Source: Flavobacteriales bacterium UBA1986
Lineage (GTDB): Bacteria > Bacteroidota > Bacteroidia > Flavobacteriales_G > Salibacteraceae
Assembly: GCA_002336245.1 (NCBI GenBank)
Contig: DDDG01000003.1
Location: forward strand, 317,352 to 381,351
Length of the DNA stretch: 64,000 nucleotides
Direction of reading: 5' to 3'
The notes beneath the pieces were generated by a model. The model was given only the letters and a program-made list of their open reading frames with translations, was not told the origin of the DNA and searched no databases. Shown piece by piece: positions 50,113 to 58,793 of the stretch (position 1 is the first letter of the stretch; every line of letters begins with the position of its first letter). The translations under genes were made by a program, and so were the position numbers.

Positions 50113-50825
50113 GAACGAAGTTCGTGCTTGTACATTGGAACCACATTGGAAAGTCCGTAGGTCAGAGCATCAGAAATTAATGCATGCCCGATGGAAACCT
50201 CCAACAAATCGTGTACTTCCTGCATGAAATATCTCAGATTCTCCAAATTCAAATCGTGACCGGCGTTCAAGCCCAGTCCGAACTCTTTGGCCCACAGGCT
50301 GGCTTGCACAAATGGTTCTACTCCTTTTTGCCTGTTCAATGCGTACTGCGAAGCATAACTTTCGGTGTAGAGTTCAATGCGATCTGCACCAACCTCTTTA
50401 GCTGCTGCGATTTCTTCACGTTCGCATTCCATGAAAAGGGAGACTCTGGAGCCATGGGCGTGCAAACGATTCACAACATCCGTAAGAAAGGACCTATTCG
50501 ATCTCACTTTCCAACCAGCATTCGATGTAAGCACCTCTGGCGGGTCTGGAACAAGGGTAACCTGATCTGGTTTCACCTCTGCGACTAGGTTCAGAAAAGA
50601 CTCATTCGGATATCCCTCAACATTAAACTCAGTGCTCTTCTGTTCAGCCAATTGACGAACGTCTGCATATCGAATGTGCCGTTCATCCGGTCGCGGGTGC
50701 ACTGTGATGCCGTCAGCTCCAAAAGATTCAATGTCCTTCGCAAGCTGGAGTAAATTTGGAACATCGGCCCCTCGTGCATTTCGAAGAGTGGCTATTTTGT
50801 TCACATTGACGCTCAGATTCGTCAT
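50109..50825 (-). CDS. pdxJ: Pyridoxine 5'-phosphate synthase
   Basis: 238-residue TIM-barrel enzyme that condenses 3-amino-2-oxopropyl phosphate with deoxyxylulose 5-phosphate to form pyridoxine 5'-phosphate. Seen: LSVNVNKIATLRNARGADVPN, GADGITVHPRPDERHIR (phosphate and catalytic His region), EFNVEGYP, QVTLVPDPPEV, RIELYTESYA, LGLNAGHDLNLEN and EVSIGHALISDAL. Full family length. The ATG at 50825 is supported by a promoter 26-54 nt upstream. Heads a two-gene transcript with the hydrolase and is divergent from the CBS protein gene. Confidence 0.94.
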   Translation of the reverse strand: MTNLSVNVNKIATLRNARGADVPNLLQLAKDIESFGADGITVHPRPDERHIRYADVRQLAEQKSTEFNVEGYPNESFLNLVAEVKPDQVTLVPDPPEVLTSNAGWKVRSNRSFLTDVVNRLHAHGSRVSLFMECEREEIAAAKEVGADRIELYTESYASQYALNRQKGVEPFVQASLWAKEFGLGLNAGHDLNLENLRYFMQEVHDLLEVSIGHALISDALTYGLSNVVPMYKHELRS

Positions 50826-50851
50826 GGATTATTTGCTATTTTGCCGAAGCA

Positions 50852-50879
50852 CAAAGGTACCACAAAGCCTTGTGCTCAA
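50852..50879 (-). promoter_or_regulatory. pdxJ promoter with overlapping dyad
   Basis: On the minus strand: TTG (complement of 50877-50879), 17 nt spacer, TACCTTTG (50852-50859). The inverted repeat AGCACAA (50848-50854) / TTGTGCT (50870-50876) spans the box and could be an operator shared by the divergent genes. Confidence 0.5.
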
Positions 50880-50891
50880 CACAGAAATTGA

Positions 50892-51554
50892 ATGCGCGCT
50901 AGCGAGTTAAAATTAGACGATTTGCCTTTCCTTACTCCGAGTGATTCCGTTGAGGATGCCATCACTATGATGGATGAGTGTAAGGTGGAGCATATGGCAG
51001 TTGTAGAGAAGCGCACTCTACTTGGTATTGCCCACGAAAACTTTTTGATGGACAACATTGATCGACCTAAAGTCGATGACATGTACGATCCAAAATCTGA
51101 TCAATTTGTGTACGACAGCACACACCTTTTTGAGGTTGTTCAGAAAATGAACGAGCACAAATTATCGATCATTCCCGTGCTCAGTGAAAAAGACAGCTGG
51201 TTTCTTGGAAGTGTATCACTTCAGCAATTGATGGCCGTCATCTCCGAAATGCCGGTGGTTAAATCGCCCGGGGGCATCATCATTCTGGAAATGCAATTGC
51301 GCGATTACAGCTTAAGTCAGATTGCTCAGATCGTTGAAAATAATAGCGCTGTCCTTTTGGGGGCTTTTATTACACGAAGCCCGGAAGCGAGTGTAATTGA
51401 AGTCACTCTTAAGATCAATAAGCCGAACATTCAGCCGATTGTTCAATCCCTAGAGCGCTTCAATTATAAAATTGTGGGCACCTTCGACCAGGGTGATTAT
51501 ACAGAATATTTGCGCGATCGATACGATTCGCTGATGAACTACCTCAATGTTTGA
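50892..51554 (+). CDS. CBS-domain protein
   Basis: 220 residues. Two CBS motifs occupy the first 125 residues (LPFLTPSDSVEDAITMMDECKVEHMAVVE; FVYDSTHLFEVVQKMNEHKLSIIPVLSEKDSWFLGSVS), followed by an ACT-like alpha/beta domain (SPGGIIILEMQLRDYSLSQIAQIVENNSAVLLGAFI). CBS pairs usually bind adenine nucleotides; the family member encoded directly before NAD kinase is conserved in Flavobacteriales, which hints at a regulatory tie to nucleotide state, not proven. ATG start; the TGA stop is 3 nt before the nadK ATG. Confidence 0.87.
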   Translation: MRASELKLDDLPFLTPSDSVEDAITMMDECKVEHMAVVEKRTLLGIAHENFLMDNIDRPKVDDMYDPKSDQFVYDSTHLFEVVQKMNEHKLSIIPVLSEKDSWFLGSVSLQQLMAVISEMPVVKSPGGIIILEMQLRDYSLSQIAQIVENNSAVLLGAFITRSPEASVIEVTLKINKPNIQPIVQSLERFNYKIVGTFDQGDYTEYLRDRYDSLMNYLNV

Positions 51555-51557
51555 TTG

Positions 51558-52430
51558 ATGCGCGAAATTGCTCTTTATGGAAGAAAAGTCGAAGACCTTC
51601 ACAGAACCGCGGTCATTGACTTTGTTGCTAAACTTAAGTTGGAAGGATTTGGGATTTGGTGCAATCAAGCACTGCTTGAGACGGAAGGATTTGATCTTTC
51701 GGACGCACAAGCCTTCGACCACGGTGATGAATTACCAGAAACGGTGGAGTTTATTTTAAGCATCGGTGGCGATGGAACCCTTTTGGATGCAACAGTTTTT
51801 ACCCGCAACTTTACGATTCCGATTCTAGGATTAAACACAGGTAGATTAGGCTTTTTAGCTGCTTTGGCCAGCAGTGACTTGCGCTCTGCGGTAAAGCCAA
51901 TTCTTGAAAAGAACTACGATTTCGAAGAACGAGCGATGCTCACTTTAGAAACTTCCGATGGGTTGTTTGGCGATTTAAACTTTGCACTCAACGAACTCAC
52001 ACTCCACAAAAAGAACACCTCATCGATGATTAAAATCGATGCAAAAATTGGGGATGAATTTCTGAACTTTTATTGGGCAGACGGATTGATAATCTCGACG
52101 CCTACAGGCTCTACTGCCTATTCTCTGAGCTGCGGTGGCCCCATCATCATGCCCGGTTCCGATAACTTTGTAATTACTCCAATTGCCCCGCACAACTTGA
52201 ATGTCAGGCCAATCGTAGTCCCCGATAATAGAGAAATTCGGTTGAACGTCGAAGGTCGAGATGAAAGCTTTCTCGTTTCCCTAGATTCACGTTCTGAAAG
52301 CATTGAGGCTGGAGCAGAATTGATCGTTCGTTTATCGCAAAAAAAGCTCAAGTTAGTTGCTCTTCCAGGGTACAGTTACCTCAAAACAATCCGGAAGAAA
52401 CTGAATTGGGGATTGGATATACGCAATTGA
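51558..52430 (+). CDS. nadK: NAD kinase
   Basis: 290-residue ATP-NAD kinase forming NADP. The GGDGT catalytic motif is at residues 70-74 (ILSIGGDGTLLDA), followed by LGLNTGRLGFL, the ALNELTLHK (NE) motif, WADGLIISTPTGSTAYSLSCGGPI and PIAPHNLNVRPIV. All catalytic and NAD-binding elements are in place. ATG at 51558 is preferred over the TTG one codon earlier. The gene sits between the CBS protein and DUF6089 genes as in most Flavobacteriia, and its 3' end carries the promoter region of the next gene just downstream. Confidence 0.95.
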   Translation: MREIALYGRKVEDLHRTAVIDFVAKLKLEGFGIWCNQALLETEGFDLSDAQAFDHGDELPETVEFILSIGGDGTLLDATVFTRNFTIPILGLNTGRLGFLAALASSDLRSAVKPILEKNYDFEERAMLTLETSDGLFGDLNFALNELTLHKKNTSSMIKIDAKIGDEFLNFYWADGLIISTPTGSTAYSLSCGGPIIMPGSDNFVITPIAPHNLNVRPIVVPDNREIRLNVEGRDESFLVSLDSRSESIEAGAELIVRLSQKKLKLVALPGYSYLKTIRKKLNWGLDIRN

Positions 52431-52443
52431 GTGTACAGATGTT

Positions 52444-52456
52444 TATATTTGCAGCC
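52444..52456 (+). promoter_or_regulatory. Promoter -7 box with GCAGCC extension upstream of the DUF6089 gene
   Basis: TATATTTG continued by CAGCC. Nearly the same extended motif lies before uppS and metF. The ATG at 52475 would follow a leader of about 15-20 nt. Confidence 0.5.
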
Positions 52457-52474
52457 TCGAATGGAATACATTTC

Positions 52475-53392
52475 ATGAAGCTAGTTAGAGTCTTTTCCCT
52501 ACTTCTCCTTCTACTCCCGTTGATCAGCAATGCTCAGCGCTGGAAGTTCTATCGCAATGAAGTAGGCGGTTATATTGGTCCAACTAACATGATGGGTGAC
52601 GTCGGTGGCGGTAAAGACATTGGTGTCAACAGTCTTTTCACAAACTGGAAAGACTTTGATGGTAAAGCAACTCGAATTGCCGCAGGGGGTCACTTCATCC
52701 GGATGTTTTCTGATCGAATTGGAGCCGGTGGAACGCTCGGAGGAGGTTTCATGGGAGCGAATGACGCACTCACTCAAGAACCTTCTCGAAGAAATAGAAA
52801 CCTTTCGGTTCGAACGATTTTTGCAGAGGTTACAGGTATTGGAAGGTTTTATTTCAAGAAAGAAAATTTTGGGCACGTATATAAGCTGAGAGGTGCACGC
52901 AGTTTCTTTTTACTCAACATTGCAGCCTACGGTTATGTAGGACTCGGCTTGACCTATTACAATCCTCAAGGCCAGTATCAAGGGAAATGGATAGGCCTCA
53001 GAAAACTTGGAACTGAAGGTCAAGGAATCATGCCAGGAAAAGATCCTTATGGAAGCTTTACAGTGATTTATCCTTTCGGCCTGGGTCTTAAATACGCCCT
53101 TGGAAATAAGTGGAACATTGGAGTTGAATATGGCGCTCGCGTAACCACGACCGATTACCTCGATGATGTAAGCACCCGATACTACGACAATGCTGCAATA
53201 TTAGCAGCCAATGGACCCGCTGCTGCTGCACTGGCAGATCCAAGCGGACGCTCTCCCGGTTCTGAGTTTGAAACTTGGACGGATAGAGGAGAAAAAAGAG
53301 GCGATCCCAAGGAAAAGGACTACTACATGATCCTTCAAGTGTCGGTGAACTACCGCTTCGTTAAAGGAACGTCCTTCAAACCTCGATTCTAA
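52475..53392 (+). CDS. DUF6089 family outer-membrane protein
   Basis: 305 residues from the ATG at 52475, chosen because it starts the signal peptide (VRVFSLLLLLLPLI, cleavage near SNAQ) and lies after the promoter box. The mature part is a small beta-barrel with EVGGYIGPTNMMGDVGGG near the N-terminus, GGFMGANDAL, RNLSVRTIFAEVTGIGRFYF, and GVEYGARVTTTDYLDDVSTRYYD, the last being a hallmark of this family (DUF6089, OmpA-barrel-like). It is always found near uppS and bamA in Flavobacteriales, suggesting a role in the outer membrane; the function is unknown. Confidence 0.85.
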   Translation: MKLVRVFSLLLLLLPLISNAQRWKFYRNEVGGYIGPTNMMGDVGGGKDIGVNSLFTNWKDFDGKATRIAAGGHFIRMFSDRIGAGGTLGGGFMGANDALTQEPSRRNRNLSVRTIFAEVTGIGRFYFKKENFGHVYKLRGARSFFLLNIAAYGYVGLGLTYYNPQGQYQGKWIGLRKLGTEGQGIMPGKDPYGSFTVIYPFGLGLKYALGNKWNIGVEYGARVTTTDYLDDVSTRYYDNAAILAANGPAAAALADPSGRSPGSEFETWTDRGEKRGDPKEKDYYMILQVSVNYRFVKGTSFKPRF

Positions 53393-53424
53393 TACCATTG
53401 TCTGATTCGCTGCGTTCTCTCGGA

Positions 53425-54216
53425 GTGAAGGCTCTTATTCTCATCTCGCTCTGTTTCATTGCAAGCAAGTCGCATAGTCAGTCTACTTATGAGATTGGCG
53501 GCTTCTACGGCCGCTCTTATTACTTAGGAGAACTAAACCCGACCGGTCATTTTAAAAGTGAATTCTTGCACGAAGCCTATGGCTTTTACTTCCGACACGC
53601 AGTAAATTCTCGTTGGGCCGTGCGTTACAACTTTTCAGTAGGGGCCATTTCCGGGAATGATGCTCTATCGAATGATTTAAGCGCCCAGCAACGCAACCTC
53701 TCATTCGACAGTAAGCTCTACGAAGGAGCCTTTCTAGTGGAATTCAACTTCATGCATTACCACTCTTTTCTATACAACGACTTTTTCTCGCCTTACATGG
53801 TGATGGGGGTTTCTATGTTTCGCTTCAACCCAAAAGGAACACTCAATGGAAACGTATACGAATTGGCCACTGTGCAGACTGAAGGTGTTTCCTACTCAAG
53901 ACTGGGTACTGCTATCCCGATTGGCTTTGGCCTGAAATTCAAATTTTCACACCGTGTGCTTTTTGCCTTGGAATGGGCCATTCGCAAATCTTCTACGGAC
54001 TACTTAGACGACGTAAGCTCTTTCTATCCCAACCCCGATGATATGAATAACGTCGCCATTGGGCTTTCAAACAAAAGCGTGCTCAGCGACCAACCTTCTG
54101 AGTGGGGCGCTTTAAGAGGGAATCCAACGAATCGCGATTGGTTCAACTTCACCACATTTCAGGTTTCGATACGACTGGGCAAGAACCCACGACTCTGCCA
54201 CTACAAACCTGAATAA
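53425..54216 (+). CDS. Second DUF6089-type outer-membrane protein
   Basis: 263 residues from the GTG at 53425, which begins a clean signal peptide (ALILISLCFIASKS, cleavage near SHSQ); a TTG at 53398 would add 9 residues. The barrel shares the layout of the preceding protein: EIGGFYGRSYYLGELNPTG, FSVGAISGNDALS, RNLSFDSKLYEGAFLVEFNF, and LEWAIRKSSTDYLDDVSSFYPN. The TDYLDDVS element is the same as in its neighbour, so the two arose by tandem duplication and have diverged. 32 nt separate them, and they are probably co-transcribed. Confidence 0.83.
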   Translation: MKALILISLCFIASKSHSQSTYEIGGFYGRSYYLGELNPTGHFKSEFLHEAYGFYFRHAVNSRWAVRYNFSVGAISGNDALSNDLSAQQRNLSFDSKLYEGAFLVEFNFMHYHSFLYNDFFSPYMVMGVSMFRFNPKGTLNGNVYELATVQTEGVSYSRLGTAIPIGFGLKFKFSHRVLFALEWAIRKSSTDYLDDVSSFYPNPDDMNNVAIGLSNKSVLSDQPSEWGALRGNPTNRDWFNFTTFQVSIRLGKNPRLCHYKPE

Positions 54217-54221
54217 ATCTG

Positions 54222-54234
54222 TACTTTTGCAGCC
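54222..54234 (+). promoter_or_regulatory. uppS promoter -7 box with GCAGCC extension
   Basis: TACTTTTG continued by CAGCC, 42 nt before the uppS ATG. No TTG at the expected -33 distance, so recognition may rely on the extended box. Confidence 0.5.
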
Positions 54235-54276
54235 AATTGACTGCCGCTTTCGGTGCAATCGATCTGAAGCTTTTTC

Positions 54277-55032
54277 ATGTCCCTCGTAGAAGAAATTAAA
54301 AAGAAAAACGTGCCTGCTCACATTGCGATCATCATGGATGGCAATGGGCGATGGGCGAAAAGCAAAGGCAGAGCTCGCATCTTTGGTCACAAGAGCGCCT
54401 TAACGGCTGTTCGGGAATCCATTGAAGGTTGCGCTGAAGTTGGCGTTGAATACCTCACGCTTTACGCATTCTCAACTGAAAACTGGAATCGGCCGCAACG
54501 CGAAGTAAATGCTCTGATGACCTTATTGGTAGATTCCATTCACAAGGAACTTCCGACCTTGATGAAGAATAAGATTCGCCTGAATGCTATCGGCGACATT
54601 GAAAGTTTGCCGTCCAAATGTCAACGCGAATTACAATCTGCCATCGATCAAACGAGTGAAAACAATCACATGCAGCTGAACCTTGCTTTGAGCTACAGCT
54701 CACGATGGGAAATCATTCATGCTGTGAAAAAGATCATTCGGGATGCGCAGGACAACAAAATCAATGAAATTGAGTTCTCGGAACAGAATTTCGAATCCTA
54801 TTTGAGTACATCTGAAATGCCTGATCCTGAATTGATGATTCGTACTTCTGGCGAATATCGCATCAGCAACTTTTTGTTGTGGCAAATGGCCTATTGTGAA
54901 TTGTGCTTTGTAGAGAAGCTATGGCCGGATTTTAGGAAAGATGACCTCTTTACCGCCATACAAAACTTTCAAGGCCGCGAACGTCGCTTTGGCAAAACAG
55001 GCGCTCAAATAAAAGCCAAGGCCAATGTATAA
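54277..55032 (+). CDS. uppS: Isoprenyl transferase (undecaprenyl diphosphate synthase)
   Basis: 251-residue cis-prenyltransferase making the undecaprenyl carrier for peptidoglycan and O-glycan synthesis. The catalytic Asp21 lies in IIMDGNGRWAKSKG; further motifs are GHKSALTAVRESIEGCAEVGVEYLTLYAFSTENWNRP and the C-terminal RTSGEYRISNFLLWQMAYCEL, with Glu and Arg binding Mg and diphosphate. Full length. Own promoter upstream; its stop overlaps the bamA start by 8 nt, so lipid carrier synthesis and outer-membrane assembly genes are expressed together. Confidence 0.95.
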   Translation: MSLVEEIKKKNVPAHIAIIMDGNGRWAKSKGRARIFGHKSALTAVRESIEGCAEVGVEYLTLYAFSTENWNRPQREVNALMTLLVDSIHKELPTLMKNKIRLNAIGDIESLPSKCQRELQSAIDQTSENNHMQLNLALSYSSRWEIIHAVKKIIRDAQDNKINEIEFSEQNFESYLSTSEMPDPELMIRTSGEYRISNFLLWQMAYCELCFVEKLWPDFRKDDLFTAIQNFQGRERRFGKTGAQIKAKANV

Positions 55033-57685
55033 ATTGCTTGTCCTCTTTTTAGCCTGCCTCCTCTCGGAGGTTGGGTTTTCGCAAGCAATTCCTTCTCCTC
55101 GGAAAAGTGCTCCCGCTCTTTCCAGCACCTACAAAATTGGTGGAATTCGGGTCGAAGGAACAGAAAAACTAGACCCTGACGCAATCAAATTACTATCAGG
55201 ACTTAAGGTGGGTCAGGAGATCAAAATTCCTGGAGACCAAATTTCTCAGGCCATTAAAAACATTTGGATCCAAGGACTTTTTGCCGACATCCAAATTCTT
55301 CAGGAAAGAATTGTTGGCACCGACATCTTTCTAACAATTCGAATCAAGGAACTTGCTCGCCTTTCAAAGTACCGATTCGAAGGCTTGAAAAAATCTGAAG
55401 TTGACGACCTACGCGAAGAACTCAACCTCTACTCTGAAAAAATTGTAACCGAAAACCTCGTTCTTTCGACGAAGCGCAGCATTCGCGAATTCTTTGTTGA
55501 TAAGGGATATCTGAATGTCAACTCAACCATCAAACGCATCCAAGACACTACACTCACCAATCATGTTATTCTTGAAATCGACGTAGACAAAGGAAAGAAG
55601 GTTAAAATTAGACGTATTGAAATCGATGGCAACAAAGCTTTCTCTCGGGGGCGAATTCGTCGCTCGCTAAAAGAGACAAAACAGAAACTCATCTTCAAAC
55701 CTTTTGAAGATTTAGATGGAATCACTAAGGAAGCTGCCCGTGCCTATTTCAATCGAAAGGATAGCATTCAAGCGCGACGCGTTTTTGCCGACTACTTTGA
55801 AGAACGTGTTAAGCTCAACATCTTCAAAAGCTCCAAATTCATCCGTTCCAATTTTGAAGCAGACAAGAAAATGCTCATTGCGAAATACAATTCCAAAGGC
55901 TACCGAGATGCCCGCGTTAAAAGCGACTCCATCAAAATTCTGAACGACAAGAGTATCCTTCTTTTCTTGGAAATGGATGAAGGAAACCGCTACTACTTCA
56001 GGGACATTAAATGGTCGGGAAATTCAATCTACTCCACGGATAAACTCTCTCAGATGCTCGGCATTCGAAAGGGCGATATTTACGACAACGATAAATTGAC
56101 CCAACGTTTGAATATGGATCCGAACGGTGGTGACATTTCTTCCTTGTACATGGACGACGGATACCTCTTCTTCCAAATTACACCACTTGAGGTGCGCGTA
56201 GACAACGACAGCATCGACATCGACATCCAAATCTATGAAGGTCAGCAGGCGCGAATCAATCGCGTTACCCTCACCGGAAACACAAAAACGAACGATCACA
56301 TCGTTCTTCGAGAAGTCAGGACAAAGCCTGGAGATCTCTTCAGCAGATCCGACATCATTAGAACACAGCGGGAACTTTCGGTACTTGGCTTCTTCGATCC
56401 AGAACAGATGAATGTGAACCCCGTTCCAAATCCTGAAGATGGAACCGTGGACGTTGAATATGTTGTTGCCGAAAAACCCTCTGATCAAATTGAACTCTCT
56501 GGTGGATTTGGTGCCGGTCAGTTGGTCGGAAACCTCGGGGTATCATTCTCGAATTTCTCAACGCACAACTTTTTCAAACGAGAATATTGGGATCCACTCC
56601 CTTCTGGAGATGGGCAAAAACTTTCCGTTCGCTTCTCGAGCAACGGACGATGGTTTCAAAGCTGGAATATGTCTTTCACAGAGCCTTGGCTCGGTGGTAA
56701 GAAGCCCCGTGCATTCAGTATTTCTGGTTACCAAAGCTTGCAGACAAATGGGCAAACACGCTATGTGCGTGAAGGGATTAATTCTTTAAAAAACCTGAAA
56801 GACTCTCTCGGAAACAAAATACCGAACGACTTGCGACAAGACATTCAAGTAACCGGTATTTCTATTGGTTTGGCGCAACAAGTTAGGTGGCCCGACGATT
56901 ACTTTGTACGACGAGTAGAACTCGCATACCAACATTACAAAATGAACGACTGGGTTCAGTTCCTTCTTTCAGATGGAGAGGCCAACAACGTGTTTATGCG
57001 GTTTAGCCTTTCTAGAAACTCACAGGATCAAGAGATATTTCCTAGAATGGGATCAAACATTAAGCTGGTGGTACAAGCCACTCCTCCCTACAGCATGTTC
57101 AATGGAAAGGACTATGGGGCAGATCTTTCACCTCAAGAACGCTATAAATGGATCGAATATCACAAATGGAAATTTGCATCAGAATGGTTTACTAAAATCG
57201 CCGGGAACTTGGTACTTAGAACCAAAGCAGGTTTCGGATTCCTAGGTAAGTACAATCAAAATGTTGGTGATTCTCCTTTCGAACGATTCTACTTAGGAGG
57301 TAGCGGACTTACTGGGTTCCAGTTGGATGGTAGAGAAATCATCGCCCTCAGAGGATACGACGACCAAAGTGTTTCCCCAAGAATTGGAGCTTCACTCATC
57401 ACAAAGTACACTGCCGAACTTCGCTATCCGTTTTCATTGAACCCAAGTGCAACCATCTACGGTCTGGGATTCATGGAAGCAGGTAACACTTGGAACAACT
57501 TCAACGATTACAACCCTTTTGCTGTTAAGCGTTCTGTGGGACTTGGAATTCGCGTTTTCTTGCCAATGTTCGGACTGCTCGGTTTGGATTATGGTTGGAG
57601 AATGGACGACACCCCAGAACACATTCTTCAAACTCAACGCGGACAGCTGCATTTTACAATTGGCGCGGTCCTTGGAGAGCTCTAA
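55025..57685 (+). CDS. bamA: Outer-membrane protein assembly factor BamA
   Basis: 886 residues; signal peptide (LLVLFLACLLSEVG, cleavage near FSQA); five POTRA domains (YKIGGIRVEGTEKLDPDAIKLLSGLKVG; SKYRFEGLKKSEVDDL; KKVKIRRIEIDGNKAFSRG; YYFRDIKWSGNSIYST; ARINRVTLTGNTKTNDHIV) and the Omp85 barrel with SFTEPWLGGKKPRAFSISGY, GGSGLTGFQLDGREIIALRGY and the C-terminal GQLHFTIGAVLGEL. It inserts beta-barrels such as the porin, PorP/SprF and receptor proteins encoded in this window. Typical Flavobacteriales context with uppS before and two Skp/OmpH genes after. Confidence 0.95.
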   Translation: MYKLLVLFLACLLSEVGFSQAIPSPRKSAPALSSTYKIGGIRVEGTEKLDPDAIKLLSGLKVGQEIKIPGDQISQAIKNIWIQGLFADIQILQERIVGTDIFLTIRIKELARLSKYRFEGLKKSEVDDLREELNLYSEKIVTENLVLSTKRSIREFFVDKGYLNVNSTIKRIQDTTLTNHVILEIDVDKGKKVKIRRIEIDGNKAFSRGRIRRSLKETKQKLIFKPFEDLDGITKEAARAYFNRKDSIQARRVFADYFEERVKLNIFKSSKFIRSNFEADKKMLIAKYNSKGYRDARVKSDSIKILNDKSILLFLEMDEGNRYYFRDIKWSGNSIYSTDKLSQMLGIRKGDIYDNDKLTQRLNMDPNGGDISSLYMDDGYLFFQITPLEVRVDNDSIDIDIQIYEGQQARINRVTLTGNTKTNDHIVLREVRTKPGDLFSRSDIIRTQRELSVLGFFDPEQMNVNPVPNPEDGTVDVEYVVAEKPSDQIELSGGFGAGQLVGNLGVSFSNFSTHNFFKREYWDPLPSGDGQKLSVRFSSNGRWFQSWNMSFTEPWLGGKKPRAFSISGYQSLQTNGQTRYVREGINSLKNLKDSLGNKIPNDLRQDIQVTGISIGLAQQVRWPDDYFVRRVELAYQHYKMNDWVQFLLSDGEANNVFMRFSLSRNSQDQEIFPRMGSNIKLVVQATPPYSMFNGKDYGADLSPQERYKWIEYHKWKFASEWFTKIAGNLVLRTKAGFGFLGKYNQNVGDSPFERFYLGGSGLTGFQLDGREIIALRGYDDQSVSPRIGASLITKYTAELRYPFSLNPSATIYGLGFMEAGNTWNNFNDYNPFAVKRSVGLGIRVFLPMFGLLGLDYGWRMDDTPEHILQTQRGQLHFTIGAVLGEL

Positions 57686-57695
57686 ATCCAAGCAT

Positions 57696-58223
57696 ATGAA
57701 AACTCAATTGCTTTCAATTTTCTTTGTTCTGCTCAGCAGCCTTTCGTTTGGCCAGAAATTTTTCTTTGTTGATACGGATTACATCCTTGAAAACAGCGAA
57801 GAATATCAAGCCGCAATGGACGAAATCAATGCCTCAAGCACCCGTTGGCAAGAAACCATCGAGGCAAAGTACAAGGAGATTGAAGAAATGACTTTAGATT
57901 TTCAGGCAGAAAAAATTCTACTCACAGAGGATTTACGCCTGAAGAAACAAGGTGAGATTGAGAAGAAGAAAGCCGAAGCTCGCGAGTACCAAAAAAAGAA
58001 GTTTGGGGTGGGTGGCGAACTCTTTAAGAAACGAGAAGAAGCCATTAAACCAATTCAAGATAAAATCTTCGGAGAGATTGAAAAGCTTGCAAAAAGCGGT
58101 AATTATGCCGTGGTTTTTGACCGATCTGCAAGCGGGAACATTTTATATGCCGATAATAAATACGATAAAACAGAAGATGTGATGCGTCGATTAGGTATCA
58201 CTAAATCATCAGAAAAAGAATAA
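57696..58223 (+). CDS. OmpH/Skp family periplasmic chaperone (first copy)
   Basis: 175 residues from the ATG at 57696, 10 nt after the bamA stop; signal peptide (LLSIFFVLLSSLS, cleavage near FGQK). The mature protein starts FFFVDTDYILENSEEYQAAMDEI and continues as a long charged coiled coil (EAKYKEIEEMTLDFQAEK ... EIEKKKAEAREYQKKK), closing with YAVVFDRSASGNILYADNKYDKTEDVM, the pattern of Bacteroidota Skp/OmpH proteins that carry unfolded outer-membrane proteins to BamA. An in-frame extension back to 57447 lies wholly within bamA and is not used. Confidence 0.9.
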   Translation: MKTQLLSIFFVLLSSLSFGQKFFFVDTDYILENSEEYQAAMDEINASSTRWQETIEAKYKEIEEMTLDFQAEKILLTEDLRLKKQGEIEKKKAEAREYQKKKFGVGGELFKKREEAIKPIQDKIFGEIEKLAKSGNYAVVFDRSASGNILYADNKYDKTEDVMRRLGITKSSEKE

Positions 58224-58233
58224 TTTCGCACCC
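58221..58233 (+). promoter_or_regulatory. Possible promoter box of the second OmpH gene
   Basis: TAATTTCG followed by CACCC, overlapping the previous stop codon and 20 nt before the ATG at 58249. Resembles the TAnnTTyGCnnCC motif of uppS, metF and lepA. No -33 TTG seen. Confidence 0.35.
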
Positions 58234-58248
58234 CTTATTAGAAAGACA

Positions 58249-58758
58249 ATGAAACAAGTCATCACATTTTGCCTTCTACTTCTAATTGCAAGTAGCTCTA
58301 GCTTCGCACAAGCAAAGCAGAAAATCGGACACATCAACTCAAACGATCTGCTTCTTTTGATGCCAGAACGGGATTCTGCCGAGGCCAGTCTTAAATCATA
58401 TGCAGGACAATTGGAATTGCAACTCGCTTCCATGACTCAGGAATATGAGAAAAAGCTCACCGATTACGAACAAAACAAAGGCGTTATGACCGATTTGATT
58501 CGTGAAGAGAAAGAGCAAGACATCCTCAGCATTCAGCGCAGAATTCAAGAATTCCAAGCCAAAGCACAAGAGAGCCTTCAGAAAAAAGAATCTGAGCTCA
58601 TGCGACCTTTGGTTGACAAAGCCAATGCTGCCATCAAAGCTGTAGCGGATGGAAATGGGTTCACATACATCTTAGATACTTCGGTCGGTGTGGTGCTCCA
58701 TTACCCCGAATCCGACGACATTCTGCCGCTGGTTCGAAAGCATTTAGGAATCAACTAA
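58249..58758 (+). CDS. OmpH/Skp family periplasmic chaperone (second copy)
   Basis: 169 residues; signal peptide (ITFCLLLLIASSSS, cleavage near FAQA). The mature start KIGHINSNDLLLLMPERDSAEASLKSYAGQLE is the common OmpH opening, followed by a long coiled coil (SMTQEYEKKLTDYEQNKGVM ... QAKAQESLQKKESELM) and the closing beta segment GFTYILDTSVGVVLHYPESDDILPLVRKHLG. A diverged tandem paralog of the first copy; Bacteroidota usually carry two or three. Followed at once by a factor-independent terminator, so it ends the bamA transcript. Confidence 0.92.
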   Translation: MKQVITFCLLLLIASSSSFAQAKQKIGHINSNDLLLLMPERDSAEASLKSYAGQLELQLASMTQEYEKKLTDYEQNKGVMTDLIREEKEQDILSIQRRIQEFQAKAQESLQKKESELMRPLVDKANAAIKAVADGNGFTYILDTSVGVVLHYPESDDILPLVRKHLGIN

Positions 58759-58762
58759 TTTT

Positions 58763-58788
58763 AATCCCGCACTTGCGGGATTTTTTTT
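58763..58788 (+). terminator. Rho-independent terminator
   Basis: AATCCCGC (58763-58770), loop ACTT, GCGGGATT (58775-58782), running into eight T (58781-58788). Ends the uppS-bamA-ompH unit. The murI ATG begins only 5 nt after the T-run. Confidence 0.93.
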
Positions 58789-58793
58789 GCTCG

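Noticed and set aside
57447..57695. In-frame extension of the first ompH gene
   Set aside because: It lies entirely inside bamA in another frame; the real start is the ATG at 57696, which opens a signal peptide.
58773..58793. Earlier start for murI
   Set aside because: It would begin inside the terminator hairpin and add residues not found in glutamate racemases.
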